Source: Flavobacteriaceae bacterium UBA6268
GTDB lineage: Bacteria > Bacteroidota > Bacteroidia > Flavobacteriales > Flavobacteriaceae
Direction: 5' to 3'
Assembly (NCBI GenBank): GCA_002440705.1
Contig: DJVA01000033.1
Span: forward strand, 11,641 to 75,640
DNA: 64,000 bases
The position numbers and the translations under genes are program-made. Positions 17,094-25,665 of this stretch are shown in pieces. The notes beneath the pieces are model-generated. The model did not search any database. It saw only the letters and a list, made by a program, of their open reading frames with translations, and had not been told where the DNA came from. Numbering within the stretch: position 1 is the stretch's first letter; every line of letters begins with the position of its first letter.

Positions 17094-20033
17094 ATGAAAT
17101 GGAGCCTATACATAGCGGTACTCCTCTTTTCGTGCCTGCTTCAGGGACAAGAAAAAAAGCCATCGGCCCCTATTTCCCCTGAAGATTCCACCTTGTTACA
17201 AGGCTATAAGGTGAAATTTGCCCAACTCATTAATCCCCAACCTGATAGCGCTCTTTATTATGCCGAAAAAATGCACTCCTTTGGCAACCAACATTCTTAC
17301 GGTATTGGCATTGCGGATGCCCATTATTTGAAGGCACAGTATTTCAGGAGGGTTCAACAGCCCGATTCGGCCATCGCTTATTTCCATAAGGTGGTTGCCA
17401 TTGCGAAGGAAATTAACTATGCCCGTGGGGTGGCGGTAGGTTACAACGGGCTTTGCCGAATTCAGTACCTCATTGGCGATATGGATGAAGCCATCAAAAA
17501 TTGCTATTTGGCTACTGAATGGCTTGATGACTTTGAAGATCAGGGAAATGTGGTTTTTGCAGATACCCATGTGGCACTTGCAAGTGCTTTCATCCGCCAA
17601 AACAAAATGGAACCTGCTATCAAAGAATTATTGAAAGTCGATTCCACCCATAAAAAAAATCCCATCCGACCCGACATCATCGCGGCGGCCTACCAAAGCT
17701 TGGGAAATATCTATCTGGAACTGGAAGATTACGATTCCTCAGAGCAGTATTTCCTGCTCGCCAACGAAGAATTCCTAAAGATACCCGGTAACAGTTTTTA
17801 TCTGGAAACTACCAACCAGCACCTGGGACAAGTCTATTATCGAAAAAAACAATACCGTAAGGCCGATAGCCTTTTACAGCGATCTTATACTTTTTTCAAG
17901 GGCATTGAAGATAACCGGACACTTGCTACCATCGACACCTACTTGGGGTTGGTTTATGTAGCGTATGAAAGACCAAAGGAAGCGGAGACCTATTTCAAGG
18001 AAGCCTTGGAGCTACATAAAAAATATGATTTTGACTATGAGGCATCTCAAGCGGGAATAGAGCTTTCCAAGCTTTACTTAACACAAAACCGTCATTCAGA
18101 AGCGATTCGTGTACTTAACGAAGTACTTTCTTACAACCAAGGCAACAAAAATACCCTAATTCGTCAGCAAACATTGGCGCTTTTGGCAGATGCTTTTTAC
18201 CAGCAGCAGAATTACAAGCAAGCTTTCGAAACCTTTAAAATTGCCGAAAACCTTAAGGACAGCTTGCAGCAGGCCCAGAGTGCCGACAAAATCCGAGAAA
18301 TTGAGGCCATTTACCAGACGGAAACACGGGATCGGGAAATCAAGCTACTGACTTCCAAAAACCTACTCGTTCAACAACAAAAAAAGAACCAATTGGTATT
18401 ACTATTATCGGGATTGGGACTTGCGTTGTTTGCAGGGATTTTCTTCTTTTTTCAATACCGAACCCGTTTAAAAACCAATCAAAAACTAAAAGAACTGGAC
18501 AAGGCCAAATCCACTTTTTTTGCTAATATCTCTCACGAATTCAGAACACCGCTCACCCTCATTAAAGCCCCTTTGGAAGACCAGTTAGAATCTGCGGCAT
18601 TGAGTAATAACGATCGTAGGAACCTTCAAGTTGCGAAGGCGCATATCAGTAGGTTGGAATCGTTGGTGGAACAGTTATTAGCACTTTCAAAATTGGAAAG
18701 TGGTCATTTTAAACTGAGGGTACAACCAGGAAATCTCTTGGCTTTTGCAAAAGCCTTAGCCTCACAATTTGTCCTTGCCGCCGAGGAAAAACAATTGGAA
18801 TATCAAATGCAATTCGAAGAAGATGAATCCATTAGTTGGTTTGATATGGATGCGCTTGAAAAAATATTCGTCAATCTTATTGGCAATGCCATTAAATACA
18901 CTCCCGAAAAAGGGGCTGTTCGTATCAAGGGACGAAAAGACGGAGATCGTTTCCTTTTTGAAGTGCAGAATTCCGGAACCTACCTCAATGTCGAAGCCCA
19001 AAAGAATATATTTGAGCGATTTTATCAGGAACACCCCGAGAAACCAGGTGCAGGTATTGGCCTATCCCTTACTAAAGAACTCACCGAATTACACAAGGGT
19101 TCCATTGAAGTGTACAGCGATCTTCAGCATGGAACCTCCTTTTCCTTGGACATTCCAGTAGGCAAAGCATTTTTCAAGAAAGAAGAAATCCTTTCGGAAA
19201 TGCTTCACGAAACTTTTGCGGAATCTCCTATTGAAGAGGCCGAGACCCTCGAAATTCAGACTTTGGAATCCGAGGACGCTCCCATCCTGATGATAGTTGA
19301 GGACCATCCGGACATCCGTAACTACATTGCCTCACTTTTTGAAACACAGTATAAAATTGAAATGGCTCCCAATGGAGTGATTGGTTTGGAAAAAGCCAAT
19401 GAGTGCATCCCCGACATTATCATTAGTGATGTCATGATGCCCAAGCTTGATGGTCATCAATTCACACAGGCCCTCAAAGGAAATCCAATCACCTCTCACA
19501 TTCCAATCATACTTCTTACGGCAAAAGCTGGGGAACAGGATAAGTTGGAGGGATTGGAAAGTGGTGCCGATGCCTATGTGACCAAACCCTTTCAGGCCAA
19601 TTTATTGAAGGCAAGTGTTACCAACTTGCTGGAAAACCGACGAAAACTGCAGGAACGTTTTTCCAGGGAGGTCATCCTACATCCCAAGGAAATTGCATTA
19701 TCATCCGCAGAGGAAAAATTTCTCGAAAAATTGCAGGACATTTTGGATAGCCAGCTTACAGACCCCGGTTTTTCGACCACCGAATTTTGTGAGGCCATGG
19801 GGGTAAGCCGTATGCAATTGCATCGAAAACTAAAAGCCATTACCGGGCAATCCGCAACTGAGTTTATCCGTTCGCAACGACTTAAATTGGCCATTTCTTT
19901 GTTAAAAACCCAAAAAGCAAACATTTCTGAAATTGCTTACAGCATTGGTTTTAATGACCCTTCCTATTTTACCAAATGCTTTAGGGAAGCTTTTGGCTGC
20001 GCTCCATCGGACTATCCTTCTGCTTCAAAATAA
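17094..20033 (+). CDS. Hybrid two-component regulator: TPR sensor, histidine kinase, receiver, AraC domain
   Basis: The start at 17094 gives a signal peptide (MKWSLYIAVLLFSCLLQG); a start at 17067 adds nine residues. The 979-residue protein has tetratricopeptide repeats in the presumed periplasmic part (about residues 50-420), one membrane helix around 440-460, a kinase core with phosphoacceptor H481 in ISHEFRTP, the N box NLIGNAIKYT and GIGLSL, a receiver with phosphoacceptor D779 (ISDVMMPK), and an AraC-type HTH at the C terminus. It should sense a periplasmic signal and switch nearby genes on or off. The G1 box reads VQNSG rather than DxG, as often seen in this family. The envelope genes that follow on the same strand are plausible targets. 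Confidence 0.92.
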   Translation: MKWSLYIAVLLFSCLLQGQEKKPSAPISPEDSTLLQGYKVKFAQLINPQPDSALYYAEKMHSFGNQHSYGIGIADAHYLKAQYFRRVQQPDSAIAYFHKVVAIAKEINYARGVAVGYNGLCRIQYLIGDMDEAIKNCYLATEWLDDFEDQGNVVFADTHVALASAFIRQNKMEPAIKELLKVDSTHKKNPIRPDIIAAAYQSLGNIYLELEDYDSSEQYFLLANEEFLKIPGNSFYLETTNQHLGQVYYRKKQYRKADSLLQRSYTFFKGIEDNRTLATIDTYLGLVYVAYERPKEAETYFKEALELHKKYDFDYEASQAGIELSKLYLTQNRHSEAIRVLNEVLSYNQGNKNTLIRQQTLALLADAFYQQQNYKQAFETFKIAENLKDSLQQAQSADKIREIEAIYQTETRDREIKLLTSKNLLVQQQKKNQLVLLLSGLGLALFAGIFFFFQYRTRLKTNQKLKELDKAKSTFFANISHEFRTPLTLIKAPLEDQLESAALSNNDRRNLQVAKAHISRLESLVEQLLALSKLESGHFKLRVQPGNLLAFAKALASQFVLAAEEKQLEYQMQFEEDESISWFDMDALEKIFVNLIGNAIKYTPEKGAVRIKGRKDGDRFLFEVQNSGTYLNVEAQKNIFERFYQEHPEKPGAGIGLSLTKELTELHKGSIEVYSDLQHGTSFSLDIPVGKAFFKKEEILSEMLHETFAESPIEEAETLEIQTLESEDAPILMIVEDHPDIRNYIASLFETQYKIEMAPNGVIGLEKANECIPDIIISDVMMPKLDGHQFTQALKGNPITSHIPIILLTAKAGEQDKLEGLESGADAYVTKPFQANLLKASVTNLLENRRKLQERFSREVILHPKEIALSSAEEKFLEKLQDILDSQLTDPGFSTTEFCEAMGVSRMQLHRKLKAITGQSATEFIRSQRLKLAISLLKTQKANISEIAYSIGFNDPSYFTKCFREAFGCAPSDYPSASK

Positions 20034-20109
20034 GTTGCCCCGTTTGTAAAATGTTACATACGTTCTAGCATCCGTTACAATACTCCAACCTTACTTTCCT
20101 ATCCCAAGG

Positions 20110-20117
20110 TACTTTTG
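20110..20117 (+). promoter_or_regulatory. TAnnTTTG -7 box downstream of the hybrid regulator
   Basis: TACTTTTG fits the -7 consensus. It lies 18 bases before the ATG of a short sorting-domain-like frame and about 190 bases before the next full gene. It may drive the envelope operon 20309-24095. No -33 element was seen. Confidence 0.4.
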
Positions 20118-20134
20118 ATTCAGCAAACAACTTG

Positions 20135-20290
20135 ATGGGGAAAAAAACACGCATAATGTATCATGGAACGGTTGAGATTGAACCTGCAAGACACCTTCTT
20201 ATCAACATCAAACACTTGTCAAAAGGGACCTATGTGTTAAAAATAATCCATCAAGGGAAAATACTAGTGGAAACCACTTTTATCAATTAA
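20135..20290 (+). pseudogene. Orphan T9SS sorting-domain fragment
   Basis: A 51-codon frame (MGKKTRIMYHGTVEIEP, then HLSKGTYVLKI and a final TTFIN) has the strand pattern and LSKGTYVLKI motif of a T9SS type A C-terminal sorting domain, but lacks the upstream PNP strand and any passenger or signal peptide. The frame is open back to 20069. It is most simply the tail of a lost secreted-protein gene, although translation from ATG 20135 is possible. Confidence 0.5.
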
Positions 20291-20308
20291 AATTTAAAAA
20301 CAAACGTC

Positions 20309-21637
20309 ATGAAGAAAATCAAAAAAATTATTGCAACCTTCATTCTGCTCTTCATTGCGGGAACAGGATTAGCCCAACCATTCAATTTGGATGAAAAAAT
20401 AAAACCTGTAAAACTTGAACTACAGGATGACAAAAAATATGAGGGAGCCAAGGGTATTACTGCCAATGCTACTATTGAAGCCGATTCGACCCACTATTAC
20501 TATGTGGTGGGGCATGATCTGTTCCAATTTGTTGATGTGTACATATTTAGCAATTATGGCAATCCAAAACTGGAAGCTACCTTGGTAAAAGACAGCTGGA
20601 AAGACGTTCATGAAACCCAAAACACCCTATCGGCAGATGAGGGCATCATCGACTTTAAGTTACGAACCTATGGCGACTTTGGCTTTCGAATCACTTCGGC
20701 AGATAACGAGCCCGTGAACTACACGATCGTAGTGTACGCAACAGAACCGGTTATGGAATATTTGGATTCCCCATTTGTAAAAGCCAACGACGAAAATCTT
20801 GGAAAAACCGGAAGTGGGGGCGCCGGAGGTTCCAGTAACATGTTGCTGTACATTGCTTTGGGAGTGGCGTTGCTTATTATAGGGTTTCTAGGGGCAAAAG
20901 TATTGGGAAGGAAAAAAACAACTAACTTGTTATTAGTACTCCTATTATTTGCTCCATTATCGGGATTTGCACAATTCCAAGGGGGTGGATTTTGGGATCC
21001 CGAAAGTACACGCAATGGTACATACGAATCATGGTTGCGCAGTGAATCTTCGAGAACCCTAAGGGAAAGCAGCATGGGTCGCCTCTCCGATGGTCTGAAA
21101 CGCCTTCGAGATGTCAGTGGAAGTATGAAAGGAAAGCTAGATGATGTTCTTAAAAAGTACAAGGCCATCAAGGAATTGTATGAAGCCTATACAGGTTTGG
21201 GCGACTGCATTAGCTCGGTACCACTTCCAGGAGCCCCTAGTTTGCCAACCTTTTGTGAAACGGCCGCCTGTGGCAGTTGTTTTGTAGATGCCCGTAAAAG
21301 GCTGCTTGAAGTACGCTATTATTTTGAAAAATTGAAGACGATCTACACCTGTACCAAAAGATTTACGGATGGCGCCATTGCACTTGGAGACAATGTTTCG
21401 GGGGTTCACGGAGTATCTGGACTGGCTTGGCAAAGCGAACGCATAAAAATTCAGAAATCGGTCACCGACATGCAAAAAGCCTATGACAGTAAGTACATAG
21501 ATTTACTGGAAGATTTGCAAGCTTCATTGGTTGATCTAAATGAATGTGAAGCCCAATATGGTATTCCAGATTGGTACGATCGTTTTGGATACCTTTATTA
21601 TGATTTCATCAAGTTCCACTATGCAAGAGCTAACTAA
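20309..21637 (+). CDS. Membrane protein with internal signal-peptide-like segment
   Basis: The 442-residue protein has an N-terminal signal peptide ending in GLAQ, a beta-rich periplasmic domain (residues 25-160), a Gly/Ser linker, a membrane helix (about residues 178-197), the basic stretch GRKKTT, and then a second hydrophobic segment ending LSGFAQ that looks exactly like another signal peptide. A mostly helical domain with several Cys residues follows (about residues 240-442). It thus reads like two secreted proteins fused head to tail. It opens a run of envelope genes after the hybrid regulator; the next gene starts one base after its stop. I do not recognise the domains. Confidence 0.8.
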   Translation: MKKIKKIIATFILLFIAGTGLAQPFNLDEKIKPVKLELQDDKKYEGAKGITANATIEADSTHYYYVVGHDLFQFVDVYIFSNYGNPKLEATLVKDSWKDVHETQNTLSADEGIIDFKLRTYGDFGFRITSADNEPVNYTIVVYATEPVMEYLDSPFVKANDENLGKTGSGGAGGSSNMLLYIALGVALLIIGFLGAKVLGRKKTTNLLLVLLLFAPLSGFAQFQGGGFWDPESTRNGTYESWLRSESSRTLRESSMGRLSDGLKRLRDVSGSMKGKLDDVLKKYKAIKELYEAYTGLGDCISSVPLPGAPSLPTFCETAACGSCFVDARKRLLEVRYYFEKLKTIYTCTKRFTDGAIALGDNVSGVHGVSGLAWQSERIKIQKSVTDMQKAYDSKYIDLLEDLQASLVDLNECEAQYGIPDWYDRFGYLYYDFIKFHYARAN

Positions 21638-21638
21638 A

Positions 21639-23381
21639 ATGAAACCAATTATTGTCATTGTCGGGATGGCTCTATTGCTATCCGCCTGTAAAAATTCAAA
21701 TGAGCAAGAAGCTTCTACTTCAACCATGACCGAAACTCCTATGGAAGAAATAACCGTAGCCCCCAATAGGGACTCGAATCCCATTGTTGTAGAAGAATCA
21801 CAGGAACCCATCGAAGAAAAAAAAGGGGAGGAAGCTGGTGCGCGTTCCATTTTTGAGATGGGAAGCCCTTGGGCCTACATCCCCAAAGATAACTTGGATG
21901 CCAACGAGTTGCAAGAATGGAATACCATTATAGAGGCCCATTCCAACCTCATGGAAAAGAATACCATCTCTGATAATGGTTCCATGTATGAAATAGATCT
22001 TTTCGAATTGAAAAAAGCCCTTACTGGGTCGGCAGATTTGAAGAAATTCCAAAAACTCGTCGAAATGAATTCTAACAGCACTACCATTTCACTTGGTTTT
22101 AAACCGGCGGGCATGGAAAAGGCACTTAAGCTTTTGGAGTTAACAGACGATAGCTTTGTTTCGACCTTATTGGATTCATATGAATTCAAGGGGGGCAATA
22201 AAAGTGATACCTATCTCCGAAGATTGGGGGTAGCATCGCAGGAAAACGTACGACCCATTCTTATGGAGTATTTAAACATTGATCCTTCAGAGTTGGAACT
22301 CGTTAAAGCACTGCCCAAAACCCAAAAAATCAATAATAGCTTGCAGGCCCAGAGGGCGTTGCAGTTTGAGCTTTCAGAGGTCATTAAAGCGCATTTGCAA
22401 TCCAATGATTGTACGGAAGGTTTTAAGAAGATCATCAATTTCTTCACCAAAACAAAGGAAAAAGAATCCAAACGGTTTATGGAAAATGCCCAAAAAGCCA
22501 AGAAGGAATTTTACGAATTGAATCCCGGTTGGTATGGCGAAGAGGCCGATAAGGGCGTAACCTACATCGACTCAAGAAATAAATACATCTACCTGCCTTT
22601 TGGCGAACTCTCCTTTGCCGACCGCGTGGTCTCCTACCAAGCGGGTTCTGTAAAGGGGGGGCATCTGGGCGGTTCCTTGGGCGCCCCGGACCTTTCTTTG
22701 GAATCAGCTTTATTGTCAAAATCCAAATTTGGAAATTTAGGGCTAGGTGGTGTATTGACTATTGAATTTACCAATAATACCTTGACCAATGTTAATGGCC
22801 CCGACCTGTATGTATTTGAAATGGGGGCCATAGAACCTACCCGTTTGGAGGTTTCTAAGGATGGCAAGGAATGGATTGAAATTGGCACCATTGAAGGGGG
22901 CACCGCCATGGTGGATATTGAGGGCAAAACACCCAAGGGAGCTACTTTCAATTACGTTCGTTTGACCGATTTGGAAACTACCAGTACCGTTCCTGGGGCC
23001 GATATTGACGCCATTGGCGCCATTGGTGGTGCCCTAAGGTTGAACTTGGATAGCTCGGTACTGTTTGACACTGGAAAATTCCAACTCAAAGAAAATGCAA
23101 CGACTGCTTTGGAAGAATTGGTTAGTGCGATTGCCGAAATTCCAAAGGGAACCATTATCGTAGAGGGCCATACCGACAATGTAGGGGATCCCAGTAGCAA
23201 CCAGACCCTTTCTGAAAATAGGGCCCAGGAAGTTGCTTCTTATCTCAAAAAAAAACTATTGGCAAACTATAATTATAAAGTTATGGGCCTTGGCGAAACA
23301 CAACCCTTAGTCCCTAACAATTCCGACGAAAACCGTCAAAAAAACCGAAGGGTGGAAATTTTGGTCCTTCCTTCCAACTAA
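21639..23381 (+). CDS. OmpA-family lipoprotein
   Basis: I start at ATG 21639, one base after the previous stop, because it gives a lipoprotein signal with lipobox LLSAC; the frame is open further upstream inside the neighbour. The 580-residue protein has a low-complexity Glu/Thr/Ser linker, a long unknown region, a beta-sandwich-like region (about residues 290-460) with GADIDAIGAIGG, and a C-terminal OmpA-like domain (about residues 470-580) with the motifs GHTDNVG and NRRVEI, which bind peptidoglycan. It should link the outer membrane to the cell wall. The preceding membrane protein is a likely partner. Confidence 0.88.
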   Translation: MKPIIVIVGMALLLSACKNSNEQEASTSTMTETPMEEITVAPNRDSNPIVVEESQEPIEEKKGEEAGARSIFEMGSPWAYIPKDNLDANELQEWNTIIEAHSNLMEKNTISDNGSMYEIDLFELKKALTGSADLKKFQKLVEMNSNSTTISLGFKPAGMEKALKLLELTDDSFVSTLLDSYEFKGGNKSDTYLRRLGVASQENVRPILMEYLNIDPSELELVKALPKTQKINNSLQAQRALQFELSEVIKAHLQSNDCTEGFKKIINFFTKTKEKESKRFMENAQKAKKEFYELNPGWYGEEADKGVTYIDSRNKYIYLPFGELSFADRVVSYQAGSVKGGHLGGSLGAPDLSLESALLSKSKFGNLGLGGVLTIEFTNNTLTNVNGPDLYVFEMGAIEPTRLEVSKDGKEWIEIGTIEGGTAMVDIEGKTPKGATFNYVRLTDLETTSTVPGADIDAIGAIGGALRLNLDSSVLFDTGKFQLKENATTALEELVSAIAEIPKGTIIVEGHTDNVGDPSSNQTLSENRAQEVASYLKKKLLANYNYKVMGLGETQPLVPNNSDENRQKNRRVEILVLPSN

Positions 23382-23399
23382 CCCTATAATTCAACACTC

Positions 23400-24095
23400 A
23401 TGAAACAGATTATTTTCAGCAGCATTCTTTTATTAAGCGGTTTGGCCATGGCCCAGAACTGCAGTGCCTTTTATCCTTTTACTGAAGGAGCGACTTCCGA
23501 GCTTTCGCTCTATGATGCAAAGGGAAAACCCCAAGGAAAAGTGGTGTATCAGATATCAAATGTCTCGACCAAAGGTTCGGCCACAATCGCTACCATGAAT
23601 CATACACTTATTGATGCAAAAGGCAAGGAATTAACCAATAAAACCTACGAAGCCACCTGTAAGGATGGTGTAGTTTCCTTGGACTTTAAATCGTTAATGC
23701 GCCCAAGCATGATGGAGGCCTACGGAGATCTTGGTGCGGATGTGGATGCTGAAGTTACAGGCACCAATTTGGACCTTCCCAACAAACTCTCCATTGGGCA
23801 AGAACTTCCCGATGCCGCTATCAATGTAAAACTTAGCATGTCTGGGATGAGTATGAATATGGGCACCAACATCGTAGATCGTTTGGTAGTGGGCAAAGAA
23901 ACCATTACCACCCCAGCTGGAACGTTTGAATGTTTTGTGATAACCCAAAATACCGAGATGAAAACCATGTCCGGTACCATGAAACGATCCTCAAAGCAAT
24001 GGCTTGCTGAGGGCATAGGGGTAGTTAAGTCGGAAGAATACGATAAAAACGGGAAACTGGACGGAAGCAGCGTGCTATCTGCTTTTAGCAAATAG
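23400..24095 (+). CDS. Secreted DUF3108/TapB-like protein
   Basis: The 231-residue protein has a clear signal peptide ending AMAQ. The rest is beta-rich and contains the pattern GKETITTPAGTFECFVI followed by a W-containing strand near the end (KQWLAEGIGVVKSEEY), which is typical of DUF3108-like periplasmic proteins. The role of this family is not established. It follows the OmpA-type lipoprotein by 18 bases and is the last gene of the run, ending two bases before the convergent lipB. Confidence 0.8.
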   Translation: MKQIIFSSILLLSGLAMAQNCSAFYPFTEGATSELSLYDAKGKPQGKVVYQISNVSTKGSATIATMNHTLIDAKGKELTNKTYEATCKDGVVSLDFKSLMRPSMMEAYGDLGADVDAEVTGTNLDLPNKLSIGQELPDAAINVKLSMSGMSMNMGTNIVDRLVVGKETITTPAGTFECFVITQNTEMKTMSGTMKRSSKQWLAEGIGVVKSEEYDKNGKLDGSSVLSAFSK

Positions 24096-24097
24096 GC

Positions 24098-24811
24098 TTA
24101 GACTTTACTTTCTGTTTGAATGACTGCTCCAAATAACGATGCAAAGTGCTGGAGCAGTTTTCCTTTAACCTCTTCCATGTTCATCAAAGGTATTCCCAAT
24201 TCCACATTAAGACTGGTAACGGATTTGCCACGTATCCCGCAGGGAATCATATGGTCGAAGTAGCCCAAATTGGTATTTACATTAAAAGCAAAACCGTGCA
24301 TGGTAACCCAACGGCTTGCTCTTACACCCATCGCACAAATCTTTCGGGCAAATGGGGTTCCCACATCCAACCAAACTCCGGTCTCGCCCTTGCTACGTTC
24401 TCCTTTCAGTCCATAATCGGCTAGGGTTAAAATGACCATTTCTTCCAAATAGCGCAGGTATTTGTGGATGTCGGTGAAGAAATTCTCAAGATCCAGAATG
24501 GGGTAACCTACAATCTGCCCCGGGCCATGATACGTAATGTCCCCTCCACGATTGATTTTGTAAAATTGGGCACCGATTTCTTCAAGTTTCTTTTCATCGA
24601 TGAGCAGGTTGTCAAAATCGCCACTTTTCCCCAGGGTATATACATGGGGGTGTTCTACAAACAAAAAAAGGTTTGGGGTGCTACGTTGTACATGCTCCTT
24701 ACGGTTTGCCGATTTAATTGTAAGAATCTCACTGAAAAGGGTTTCCTGATAATCCCAGGTTTCCTGATAATCCTTGAGGCCCAGATCTTGTATGACAACT
24801 TCCTTGTTCAA
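24098..24811 (-). CDS. lipB: Octanoyltransferase (lipoyl(octanoyl) transferase)
   Basis: This cytoplasmic enzyme transfers octanoate from acyl carrier protein to the lipoyl domains of 2-oxoacid dehydrogenases and the glycine cleavage H protein, the first step of lipoate synthesis. The 237-residue protein has RGGDITYHGPGQ at residues 88-99, the catalytic Lys K157 and the nucleophile C191 in PCGIRGKSV. The only usable start is TTG at 24811, two bases after the stop of the lipoprotein gene. No lipA lies in the window. Confidence 0.96.
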   Translation of the reverse strand: MNKEVVIQDLGLKDYQETWDYQETLFSEILTIKSANRKEHVQRSTPNLFLFVEHPHVYTLGKSGDFDNLLIDEKKLEEIGAQFYKINRGGDITYHGPGQIVGYPILDLENFFTDIHKYLRYLEEMVILTLADYGLKGERSKGETGVWLDVGTPFARKICAMGVRASRWVTMHGFAFNVNTNLGYFDHMIPCGIRGKSVTSLNVELGIPLMNMEEVKGKLLQHFASLFGAVIQTESKV

Positions 24812-24813
24812 AA

Positions 24814-25557
24814 CTATCGCTCCAATTCGACCTCCACATCCAAAACATCAGGATTCTTAAAGTACTCCATAAAACTGCGCTGAAATTGCATCGTTTTGCC
24901 ATCCATGGAAAAAGTAGCATCCTCGATGTTGGTTTTTTTGATTTTTCTAGGAAAGGTATATTTTATTTGATAAGTAATTCCCGACATGAACGACTCGGCC
25001 TGTTTTAGGCTGTCCAACTGGTTTTTGTGCAGGGTTTCATCCAGAATAAAGGCATCTCTTTTGAATTTTCCCTTTTTGAATGAATAGGATACCCCTATAA
25101 TTTGTGGTTCCGACTCCTCTGTAGAACCTTCTGAACTATTGTTGCCACTTCCTGAGCCTGGAATGAATTGAGTGGTTTGCCCAAAACCCTGCATTAAATC
25201 ATTGGCTTCGGAAATATCCTTGAAATCCACAAAAACATCCATGACCAATTCTTGGGTTTCAGGGTTGGAAAAAATATGCGCCTGGTACTGTTCCATCGCT
25301 TTGAGCTTTTCCTGCTCTTTTTTAGGCAAGTTGGCAATGCTGTCTTTGCGTTCTTCAAAAATATCCTTGAAGGCAATGATGGTATCCTGTTTGGTAAAGG
25401 TCGAATCGTTACTGGCACCACCAAAAGCCATCATTTCACTCATATCCATACTAATGGCCATACGCCCAGTTCCATCTTCGTTCAACACTAGGGTTTCGGA
25501 AAACTGACAACTCGACAATAGACCCAGCATCATTAATAAAAGCAGTATTTTTTTCAT
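24814..25557 (-). CDS. Lipoprotein of unknown function upstream of lipB
   Basis: The start at 25557 puts a lipoprotein signal at the N terminus (MKKILLLLMMLGLLSSC), whereas a start at 25626 would hide it. The 247-residue mature protein opens with ETLVLNEDGTGRM, a pattern of small beta-rich envelope lipoproteins, and has an acidic Ser/Gly linker in the middle. The gene directly precedes lipB, so the two probably share a transcript. Function is unknown. Confidence 0.85.
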   Translation of the reverse strand: MKKILLLLMMLGLLSSCQFSETLVLNEDGTGRMAISMDMSEMMAFGGASNDSTFTKQDTIIAFKDIFEERKDSIANLPKKEQEKLKAMEQYQAHIFSNPETQELVMDVFVDFKDISEANDLMQGFGQTTQFIPGSGSGNNSSEGSTEESEPQIIGVSYSFKKGKFKRDAFILDETLHKNQLDSLKQAESFMSGITYQIKYTFPRKIKKTNIEDATFSMDGKTMQFQRSFMEYFKNPDVLDVEVELER

Positions 25558-25581
25558 AAAATATTTAACTAAAACTTTACA

Positions 25582-25642
25582 CAAAGATATCGAATATCTA
25601 TTGGGTAACCATAGCAGGGTATCCAAATATGCATTATATTTG
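25582..25642. promoter_or_regulatory. Divergent promoters for the lipoprotein/lipB pair and the sulfatase
   Basis: TATCTTTG reads on the minus strand at 25589-25582 and TATATTTG on the plus strand at 25635-25642, both matching TAnnTTTG. They lie between the start of the lipoprotein gene (25557) and that of the sulfatase (25666). -33 boxes are not clear. Confidence 0.5.
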
Positions 25643-25665
25643 ATTGTATCAGGAATGTCCTTGTG

